This document shows, piece by piece, positions 1 through 4,389 of a DNA stretch of 5,610 nucleotides (the first letter of the stretch is position 1; each line of letters starts with the position of its first letter). This DNA comes from Rubritepida sp. Its GTDB lineage: Bacteria; Pseudomonadota; Alphaproteobacteria; Acetobacterales; Acetobacteraceae. The notes beneath the pieces were generated by a model. That model did not search any database, had not been told where the DNA came from, and worked only from the letters and a program-made list of their open reading frames with translations. Both the position numbers and the translations under genes were made by a program. The DNA lies in contig JAQGHZ010000362.1 in assembly GCA_028291485.1 (NCBI GenBank), forward strand, positions 1 to 5,610. Reading direction: 5' to 3'.

Positions 1-115
1 CAAAAAATTGACGGACAACAATGGCCACAAGTCCCTTCAGAAAACGTTTGGGAGCACCGACTTCGTCAACGTGAGCGAGGAGAACAAAGTGCGGATCCAG
101 GTGAAGGCGATCTAA
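1..115 (+). CDS. C-terminal end of an unidentified protein (5' end outside window)
   Basis: Reading from base 2, 37 sense codons run to a TAA at 113-115. About 30 of the 37 codons end in G or C, which matches the coding bias of the other genes here and argues for a genuine gene tail. The residues are polar and look beta-strand-rich near the end (for example GSTDFVNVSEENKVRIQ). I do not recognise a family. No membrane segment or catalytic motif is visible in this short piece. The opposite strand is also open here, but its codon bias is poor. The start and most of the protein lie to the left of the window. Confidence 0.6.
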   Translation, partial: KKLTDNNGHKSLQKTFGSTDFVNVSEENKVRIQVKAI

Positions 116-129
116 GCCGCCTTCGCCGG

Positions 130-148
130 GGACCTGATCGGTCAGGCC
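130..148. other. Small inverted repeat after the left-edge gene
   Basis: CCTGA (133-137) and TCAGG (142-146) are complementary around a 4-base TCGG loop. Two further G-C pairs lie outside an A/G mismatch. It sits 15-30 bases after the TAA at 115 and could be a weak transcription-end hairpin. There is no T-tract on either side, so a factor-independent terminator is not supported. Confidence 0.25.
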
Positions 149-268
149 GCGTTCCGACCCAGGCCGAAGCCTTTGGCGAGGCTGGACAGGTCGCTCAGCG
201 CGACCGGGTAGTTCGCCACAGCCGGCCAGCAGCACCGCCGCGCTCATCGCAGAAAGCAATTTTCTAAT
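142..268 (-). pseudogene. Possible frameshifted remnant of a small lipoprotein gene
   Basis: Reading leftwards from 268, one frame gives IRKLLSAMSAAVLLAGCG. This has the shape of a lipoprotein signal peptide: a basic start, a hydrophobic core, and an LAGC lipobox with Cys at 220-218. The G/C third-position bias is strong up to the Cys and then collapses. From 219 the frame shifted by one base gives VANYPVALSDLSSLAKGFGLGRNAA and then TGA at 144-142, with about 23 of 25 codons ending in G or C. The bias switches frames exactly after the lipobox, which suggests a single frameshift in a decayed short gene. There is no ATG at the natural start: codon 268-266 is ATT, and the first ATG is at 247-245. 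No good ribosome site is visible. Chance in GC-rich DNA remains a serious alternative. Confidence 0.27.
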
Positions 269-354
269 CGCAGATGTCGCTTGGCTTCCCTGCGCCGCAG
301 AGCGAATGCTCACCCACGCGCAGCACTTCGCGCGGCCTCGCTGAACCGCGGGGC

Positions 355-399
355 TCGGGCTCGTAGCACCCGGCTGATCGGGTGCCGAACGGAGCCCGA
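355..399 (+). promoter_or_regulatory. Nested leader hairpin that buries the Shine-Dalgarno sequence
   Basis: An outer perfect 8-bp stem pairs TCGGGCTC (355-362) with GAGCCCGA (392-399). Inside it, a perfect 7-bp stem pairs GCACCCG (366-372) with CGGGTGC (379-385) around a 6-base loop. The internal loops are GTA on the left and 6 bases on the right. The structure ends two bases before the ATG at 402. The only good Shine-Dalgarno, GGAG at 391-394, lies mostly in the 3' strand of the outer stem. Folding of the transcript should therefore limit translation of the DUF3489 gene and, through coupling, of the recombinase. The pairing is seen directly; the regulatory role is inferred. Confidence 0.5.
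391..394 (+). promoter_or_regulatory. Ribosome binding site GGAG for the DUF3489 gene
   Basis: GGAG stands seven bases before the ATG at 402, the usual spacing. It fixes this start over other in-frame options. It is mostly sequestered in the leader stem described at 355-399. Confidence 0.6.
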
Positions 400-401
400 C
401 C

Positions 402-1190
402 ATGGCGAAGCTTTCCGATACCCAGTCCCTCATTCTCAGCCAGGCGAGCCGGCACGAGGCGTTACTCGCGACGGCACCTGCGAACCTCCCTGCCGCCGCG
501 CGCCAGGCGGTGTTCCGCAGCATGCTCAAGAACCTGCTGCTGGCGGAGGTGCCGGCACCGGCCGAGCACCGCGACCTCGGCTGGCGGCAGGACGAGGGGG
601 GCGAGTGGATTGCCCTGCGCATTACGAGCGACGGCCTGCGCGCGATCGGGGTGGAGGCTGAGGAGCCGACCACGGAGCCGCGCGAGCTGACCGACGCCGA
701 GGTCGAGCACGAGCTGAACCTGCAGCAGGAGGCGCTGGACGCAGAGAACGAGGCGGAGGTGGCGCTGGGCGAGGAGAGCCCCGTCGCCGCTGTCACCGAG
801 CCCCGCACGAACCTGCGCGAGGCGGCGGCGGCGATCGTGGCGGCCTGGGAAGCGCAGGACGGCCTGGAGGCAGCTCTGGCCGTCCTGAAGGCGGCGCTGG
901 GCTACCGAGCCCCGGTCCACGTCCCTGGCGCCCCTCGCAAGCCGCGTGAGGGCACCAAGCAAGAGGCGGTGCTGACCCTGCTGCGGCGTGAGGAGGGCGC
1001 GACCATCGCGCAGGTGATGGAGGCGACGGGCTGGGCGCAGCACACGGTGCGGGGCTTCTTCGCCGGGCTCAAGAAGAAGGGCCACACGGTCGAGGTGCTG
1101 GAGCGCGTGAAGCAGGTGAGCGCCGGCAAGCAGGGTGCCAAGGGCAGCTATAGCATCTACCGCGTGACCAGCCCGGCGTTGGCCAGCTGA
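402..1190 (+). CDS. DUF3489 domain-containing protein (winged-helix-like, recombinase-associated)
   Basis: The product is a 262-aa soluble protein without a signal peptide. Residues 1-85 open with MAKLSDTQSLILSQASR and form the N-terminal helical part typical of DUF3489 proteins. Residues 86-130 are a very acidic linker rich in Glu and Ala. Residues 137-167 are an Ala-rich amphipathic segment. Residues 182-226 carry the family's most recognisable block: a TKQEAVLTLLRREEGATI helix, then EATGWAQHTVRGFFAGLKKK, a helix-turn-helix pattern. The tail 227-255 has a short Lys/Gly-rich insertion before the final SIYRV strand. The biochemical role of the family is unknown; DNA binding is inferred from the fold pattern. 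Members often lie in mobile or phage-derived regions of alphaproteobacteria beside recombinases, as here. The stop codon overlaps the next start by one base. Family assignment is by recalled sequence pattern, not by search. Confidence 0.8.
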   Translation: MAKLSDTQSLILSQASRHEALLATAPANLPAAARQAVFRSMLKNLLLAEVPAPAEHRDLGWRQDEGGEWIALRITSDGLRAIGVEAEEPTTEPRELTDAEVEHELNLQQEALDAENEAEVALGEESPVAAVTEPRTNLREAAAAIVAAWEAQDGLEAALAVLKAALGYRAPVHVPGAPRKPREGTKQEAVLTLLRREEGATIAQVMEATGWAQHTVRGFFAGLKKKGHTVEVLERVKQVSAGKQGAKGSYSIYRVTSPALAS

Positions 1191-1882
1191 TGCGGGCGAC
1201 GGGAACGCGCTACGCGGTCGGGCTCTACAGGGTCTCGACCGCGGAGCAGGGGCAGAGCGGGCTGGGCCTGGAGGCCCAGCAGGCGAGCGTTCGGGCCTTC
1301 GTGGCCAGCCAGGGCTGGATGCTGGTGTCCGAACACAGCGACATCGCCAGCGGGAAGGATGACCGGCGGCCTGGCTTTCAGGCGGCGCTGCTGAAATGCC
1401 GGCAGCTGGGCGCGGTGCTGGTGGCGGCACGTCTCGACCGCATCACGCGGCGCGCGCACACGCTGTCGCAGCTGCTGGAGGATGGCGTCTCGATCCGGGC
1501 GGCGGACATGCCGGGAGCGGACGATCTCATGATGCGGATCTACGCGGCGATGGCGCAGAAAGAGCGCGAGCTGATCAGCGCGCGGACGAAGGCGGCGCTG
1601 GCGGCGGCCAAGGCGCGGGGGACGGTGCTGGGCGGGGATAGGGGCTACCGGCCGACGATGGGGCCAGACGCGGCTGCTGCGGCACAGGCAAGGCGTCTGG
1701 AGGCGGAGCGAGTGGCGCATCGATTGGCGTTGGAAGTGGAGGCGCTACGGGCGGAGGGCATCGCCTCTCACTCTGCACTTGCCCAGGCGCTCACGGCGCG
1801 CGGTGTGCCGACGCCGCTGGGCATGAGCGTGTGGACGCACACCACTGTCGCGCGACTGGCCGTCCGTCTCGCGACATGCTGA
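1190..1882 (+). CDS. Small serine recombinase (resolvase/invertase family)
   Basis: The product is a 230-aa site-specific DNA recombinase that cuts and rejoins DNA through a serine-DNA intermediate. The N-terminal domain has YRVST with the nucleophile Ser16. The conserved RLDRITR stretch at 81-87 supplies the Asp and Arg residues of the active site. An AQKERELISARTKAAL segment at 122-137 matches the long dimer helix of the family. After a variable Ala/Arg-rich linker (about 160-190), residues 190-228 contain IASHSALAQALTARGVPTPLG and WTHTTVARL, a C-terminal helix-turn-helix pattern for site binding. The length fits small resolvases and invertases, not the 450-600 aa large serine integrases. 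All expected active-site positions I can judge are present, so it may be functional. The ATG overlaps the preceding TGA by one base, implying coupled translation. No recombination site could be assigned to it. Confidence 0.9.
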   Translation: MRATGTRYAVGLYRVSTAEQGQSGLGLEAQQASVRAFVASQGWMLVSEHSDIASGKDDRRPGFQAALLKCRQLGAVLVAARLDRITRRAHTLSQLLEDGVSIRAADMPGADDLMMRIYAAMAQKERELISARTKAALAAAKARGTVLGGDRGYRPTMGPDAAAAAQARRLEAERVAHRLALEVEALRAEGIASHSALAQALTARGVPTPLGMSVWTHTTVARLAVRLATC

Positions 1883-1938
1883 CGGCCTAAGGGCAGCGGA
1901 GCCGCCGGGTCGCCGGTTCCAACGACCGCGGCAGCTGC
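1883..1938. other. Short convergent gap between recombinase and esterase genes
   Basis: Two convergent genes end 56 bases apart. The gap is GC-rich, with only short self-complementary pieces such as GCAGCTGC and no hairpin followed by a T-run. I see no factor-independent terminator for either gene. Confidence 0.5.
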
Positions 1939-3207
1939 TCACAGCGCCTCGTTGCCGAGCGTATGATCCAGGAAGAAGCGGAGCATTTCGCGCGACGCAT
2001 CGGGGCCTCGCGGGTCAGTGTAGGTTCCGGCCGCGCTGCCGCCGGACCAAGCGTGACCACCACCATGAACAAGCCACTGCTCAAGGACCGGCTCTCCGGT
2101 GGCATTGACGTATATGGTCCGGCTGTAGCGGTGTCCGCCCGGCACCTCACCCCGCTGCACCTCGGTCCTCAGGGCACCGGCCCCACCGGCTTGAGCGATG
2201 ACTTGATCGCCATTGGAGGGATTCACCGTGCCATCCCTGTCCGCATGGAACACGATGGTCGGGACAATTCGCCGCTTTGCCTCGGTGGAACCTGCACGAC
2301 CGGGCCGCGGCCGGAGTGAGGCGCCCTGACGCATGGCGGCGAAGGCCGAGGGCACGTCGCGGGCCGCCCCACAGGCCAAGCCGGAATGCACGCCAACAGC
2401 GGCGTAGAGATCAGGGTAGGCTTGGGCCATGATCGCCGCAGCGGCACCACCGGCTGACAGCCCCGCGACGTAGACGCATCTCGGGTCGACCGCGTAGTCG
2501 CGTATGACCTGTCGCGTAATGCCGGCGATCAGCGCGGGCTCGCCTTGGTCGCGCTGCTGATCCCCAGGGTTGAACCAGTTCCAGCACTTCTGGGAATTGG
2601 CCGATTGCGTCTGACCTGGATAGACGATCAGGCAGGCGTGCTCCTCGGCGAGTGCATTCATCCGCGTCCCGGCGGCGAAGTCATCGGGTGACTGCGTGCA
2701 TCCATGTAGCATGACGACGAGCGGCACCGCCTCGCCGCGATAGGTGCTCGGGATATAGAGCTTGTAGCCGCGGCTCCCGGCGTCGCCGCTGAACGACCGG
2801 GCCAGGAATTGCGCTCCCGCGGGCGACAGCTCTGCCGCCTGCGCCGGCAATCCCTGCGCCAGTCCACCTTGCTTCATCTTGTCGAGGAAGCCGTGCAGCG
2901 CCTCCGGCATCTGCGGCAACGTGGCTGCCTCCATGCCACCGGCAGGCCGTCGGCTGGCAGCCGTTGTGCCCGCCGTCGCGGCGGCCGGGGCCGGGGCGGG
3001 ACCCGACGCCTCGCCCGTCTCAGGGTCCACGTCGATGATGCGCGGCAGCCGTCCCTCACGCGTGCTGGTGGTGTCATGTGGCATGGGGGCAGCAGCAGAT
3101 TGCTCGCCGCGGAACAGGCGCTGCAACAGCGCGGAGGCTTCGGTCAGGCGACCTTCGCGGGTGAGACGGGTCGCCTCGAGCATGTGGTTTGGAAGAATCG
3201 CGTTCAT
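1939..3207 (-). CDS. PHB depolymerase family esterase (short-chain PHA depolymerase/LpqC-like)
   Basis: The product is a 422-aa alpha/beta-hydrolase predicted to hydrolyse ester bonds, in poly-3-hydroxybutyrate or related esters; the substrate cannot be read from sequence. From the ATG at 3207: an N-terminal helical segment (MNAILPNHMLEATRLTREGR, 1-20, typical of the family), a low-complexity Pro/Ala/Thr linker (about 65-91), and the catalytic domain from about 145. VVMLHGCTQS with HGC at 168-170 forms the oxyanion region. GLSAG gives the nucleophile Ser251. HADRDGTV gives the probable acid Asp325, and HGGGHAWSGG gives His385. No signal peptide is seen, so a cytoplasmic site is likely despite the family's 'extracellular' domain name. 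The frame stays open to an ATG at 3315, but that adds 36 Arg-rich residues foreign to the family, so 3207 is preferred. A weak GAAAG precedes it by 10 bases. It follows the RHH regulator gene on the same strand. Confidence 0.88.
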   Translation of the reverse strand: MNAILPNHMLEATRLTREGRLTEASALLQRLFRGEQSAAAPMPHDTTSTREGRLPRIIDVDPETGEASGPAPAPAAATAGTTAASRRPAGGMEAATLPQMPEALHGFLDKMKQGGLAQGLPAQAAELSPAGAQFLARSFSGDAGSRGYKLYIPSTYRGEAVPLVVMLHGCTQSPDDFAAGTRMNALAEEHACLIVYPGQTQSANSQKCWNWFNPGDQQRDQGEPALIAGITRQVIRDYAVDPRCVYVAGLSAGGAAAAIMAQAYPDLYAAVGVHSGLACGAARDVPSAFAAMRQGASLRPRPGRAGSTEAKRRIVPTIVFHADRDGTVNPSNGDQVIAQAGGAGALRTEVQRGEVPGGHRYSRTIYVNATGEPVLEQWLVHGGGHAWSGGSAAGTYTDPRGPDASREMLRFFLDHTLGNEAL

Positions 3208-3357
3208 TTCAGGAGCTTTCAATGTGCGGATACGGGCCAGCCCTCGTCGCAAGCGGGCTCGCTCCGCATCCCGTTGTGGAATGCCGGTGGTGGAAGCGGT
3301 TGGCCGCCGTCCCAATGCGGGGCGGCAGTCAGCGGAGTGCGGGGCGGCCTGGGCCGA
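3208..3357. other. Gap between RHH regulator and esterase genes
   Basis: These 150 bases separate two same-strand genes. They contain the 22-base-period direct repeat at 3316-3348. No clear promoter for the esterase is visible. The spacing allows either read-through from the regulator gene or a separate promoter. Confidence 0.4.
3316..3348. repeat. Direct repeat TGCGGGGCGGC, 22-base period
   Basis: The 11-mer TGCGGGGCGGC occurs at 3316-3326 and again at 3338-3348, a spacing of 22 bases (about two helical turns). It lies 110-140 bases upstream of the esterase start. Two copies on one face of the helix could bind a regulator such as the neighbouring RHH protein. A G/C-rich 11-mer in GC-rich DNA may also recur by chance. 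Confidence 0.35.
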
Positions 3358-3780
3358 TCAGCGGGTGCGGTCGGCCAGCGCGGCCTTCACCGCAGCGCTG
3401 GCCTGGAGTGACCCCAGGACGGAGATCGAGGCGATCGTGGCCTGAGCGAGCTCAGGCGAGACATCGGCCGCGATGCTGGCGAGACCCAGCACCCGAATGT
3501 CGAGCCGTTGGCCTGCCGCACGGGCGGCCTCGAGATCTTCTCGGCTGAAGTGCCGCAGCCCAAGATCCAGGCTCTTTCGCGCAACGGACTGCTTGGTCGC
3601 GTCGGCGTGCCGCTCGATCTGGTTGCGGATCGCGGTGCGGATAAAATCGGTGCGGTTGGAGTAGAAGCCGTCGTGCACCAGCAGATCGACGTGGCCGAGA
3701 TCGACATAACCGAGGTTGATGGTGATCTTTTCGGTGTCGCCGCCGACCTTGGGCCGCAGTTCGCGCACGTTTAGAGCCAT
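3358..3780 (-). CDS. CopG-family ribbon-helix-helix transcriptional regulator
   Basis: The product is a 140-aa protein. Residues 16-58 match the ribbon-helix-helix DNA-binding fold: the strand EKITINLGYVDLG (17-29) inserts into the major groove, then helix A (about 30-38), the turn GFYSNRTDF, and helix B (FIRTAIRNQIERH, 46-58). The remaining 80 residues form a C-terminal extension of unknown role with an Ala-rich end. Typical RHH proteins are 45-90 aa, so this is the longer type seen with an effector or oligomerisation segment. I chose the ATG at 3780 (MALNVRELRPKVGG). A start seven codons upstream would fall inside the inverted repeat at 3797-3814 and adds MVWGCCG, unlike the family. GGGGA lies nine bases upstream of the chosen start. 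The gene precedes the esterase on the same strand, suggesting control of that esterase and of itself. The target is inferred. Confidence 0.82.
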   Translation of the reverse strand: MALNVRELRPKVGGDTEKITINLGYVDLGHVDLLVHDGFYSNRTDFIRTAIRNQIERHADATKQSVARKSLDLGLRHFSREDLEAARAAGQRLDIRVLGLASIAADVSPELAQATIASISVLGSLQASAAVKAALADRTR

Positions 3781-3796
3781 TCCGCAACATCCCCAC

Positions 3797-3814
3797 ACCA
3801 TCCATGCGGATGGT
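3797..3814. promoter_or_regulatory. Operator-like inverted repeat in front of the RHH regulator gene
   Basis: ACCATCC (3797-3803) and GGATGGT (3808-3814) are perfect complements around ATGC, an 18-bp twofold-symmetric site. It ends 16 bases before the regulator's ATG and abuts the proposed -10 box. This is the position expected for an autorepressor binding site. Binding by the RHH protein is inferred. Confidence 0.45.
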
Positions 3815-3841
3815 AAATAGGACGTGCAATGCTGTTTTCAA
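3814..3841 (-). promoter_or_regulatory. Candidate sigma-70-type promoter for the RHH regulator gene
   Basis: On the minus strand, TTGAAA (3841-3836, five of six to the -35 consensus) is followed after 16 bases by TATTTA (3819-3814, only three of six to TATAAT, but with the key TAT). It lies in the most AT-rich part of this gap. Transcription would begin inside or next to the inverted repeat at 3797-3814, giving overlap of promoter and operator. The -10 match is weak. Confidence 0.35.
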
Positions 3842-3921
3842 GCAGCACGACGGAGGGTAAGGGGCCTCCCGTTTGTCCCGCCTGTCTCTGTCCACGCGGC
3901 CATAGCGTGCCAACGCCACCC

Positions 3922-3961
3922 TGTTCACCACCGATCAACGGTCGTTGGTCGGTGTTGAACA
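3922..3961. repeat. Near-perfect 40-bp palindrome
   Basis: TGTTCACCACCGATCAACG (3922-3940) is the reverse complement of CGTTGGTCGGTGTTGAACA (3943-3961) at 17 of 19 positions, with GT between the arms. In RNA from the plus strand one of the two mismatches becomes a G-U pair. The repeat lies 30 bases past the stop of the small-terminase-like gene. It may be a terminator-like hairpin (though no T-tract follows on either strand), a binding site for a dimeric protein, a recombination site, or the end of a lost element. The symmetry is seen directly; the role is open. Confidence 0.7.
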
Positions 3962-3990
3962 TGCTTCGATGGACGGCACCGGAAAGCAGA

Positions 3991-4389
3991 TCAGCCCTCG
4001 GTGCCCTTCATGATGCGCTGGTAGACCCGAGCCGCCTCGATGGGATCGTCGGTCATCAGGCCTAGCATCGCCACCGGACCACCGTCTTTGCCGGTCACCT
4101 CGATATCGTGCTTCTCGCGCCAGCCGGCTCGGGCCTTCATCCAGAAGATCGCGGCCGCGACGTTGTGGCCCTCGGTCGCCATGCGAAACAGGCTCTGCGC
4201 GACCTTACTGGTGGCCTCGATTGAGCCGAGGTCCAGCTCGTCGCGGAAGTGTTTGCGGAGCGTCTTGGGATCGACACGTAGATAGGTCGCGATGTCGGCC
4301 TGCGGGATGCCGAATCCCGACATGGCGCGAACCATCCGGCGCTGCTCGTCGGACGGCTTCAGGAGCTCGCCTTTTGCCACGTCATCCAT
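3991..4389 (-). CDS. Putative phage small-terminase-like helix-turn-helix protein
   Basis: The product is a 132-aa soluble protein. Residues 26-52 (FGIPQADIATYLRVDPKTLRKHFRDEL) form a clear helix-turn-helix: the GIPQADIA helix, a turn, and the recognition helix KTLRKHF. Next come an alpha-helical middle with SKVAQSLFRMAT (61-72) and the block AAIFWMKARAGWRE (78-91). The combination of this HTH with an 'AAIFWMKxRxGWRE' block is typical of small phage proteins found between DNA methylases and terminases and often annotated as small terminase subunits. In that role it would bind the packaging site and load the large subunit. The ATG at 4389 overlaps the methylase stop by 8 bases (ATGGATGA), so translation is likely coupled; no separate Shine-Dalgarno is seen. 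No large terminase follows, which is odd for an intact phage. A plain DNA-binding regulator is the alternative. Confidence 0.65.
   Translation of the reverse strand: MDDVAKGELLKPSDEQRRMVRAMSGFGIPQADIATYLRVDPKTLRKHFRDELDLGSIEATSKVAQSLFRMATEGHNVAAAIFWMKARAGWREKHDIEVTGKDGGPVAMLGLMTDDPIEAARVYQRIMKGTEG

Larger units (their letters stand above)
116..401. other. Intergenic gap before the DUF3489 gene
   Basis: No convincing intact gene lies here. The gap holds the small inverted repeat near 130-148, the possible lipoprotein remnant on the minus strand, a short AT-rich island (about 251-268) and the nested hairpin at 355-399. Within the island, TCTAAT at 263-268 matches a -10 box at five of six positions on the plus strand. 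No TTGACA-like -35 lies 15-19 bases upstream, so I do not call a promoter for the 402 gene with confidence. Confidence 0.5.

Noticed and set aside
1..247. Minus-strand frame open from the ATG at 247 to the left edge
   Set aside because: After the lipobox-like stretch its codon bias is poor, and it runs antisense to the better-supported gene tail ending at 115. Only the short signal-peptide-like part is kept, as a possible remnant.
134..381. Shared 8-mer CTGATCGG in the two hairpins at 134-141 and 374-381, and inverted at 3354-3361, as possible recombinase subsites
   Set aside because: An 8-mer in GC-rich DNA recurs easily by chance. The flanks do not match, and the layout does not resemble a resolvase res site with paired 12-bp subsites.
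462..1430. Long minus-strand open frame (322 aa) opposite the DUF3489 and recombinase genes
   Set aside because: Low-complexity Arg/Pro/Ala composition typical of the antisense of GC-rich genes; both plus-strand genes have recognisable domains.
2809..3445. Plus-strand open frames (200 and 188 aa) opposite the esterase N-terminus and regulator
   Set aside because: Shadow frames of the linker and N-terminal part of the esterase; no motifs and biased composition.
3755..3795. tRNA-Leu/Ser-like 5' sequence on the minus strand (GGGGATGTTGCGGAATGGCTC)
   Set aside because: It resembles the acceptor and D-arm of a tRNA, but no anticodon stem or GTTCGA-type T-loop follows at the right distance, and the sequence is the start of the regulator gene.
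3831..3875. Short inverted repeats TGCTG/CAGCA and GGAGG/CCTCC between regulator and palindrome
   Set aside because: Only five base pairs each with 8-base loops; expected by chance in a gap of this size.
3771..3962. Minus-strand 63-aa reading frame overlapping the palindrome and the regulator's start, ending GDVAEWL
   Set aside because: Its third-position bias is mixed, it has no family resemblance, and it overlaps the promoter and operator region and the regulator start. It looks like a chance frame.
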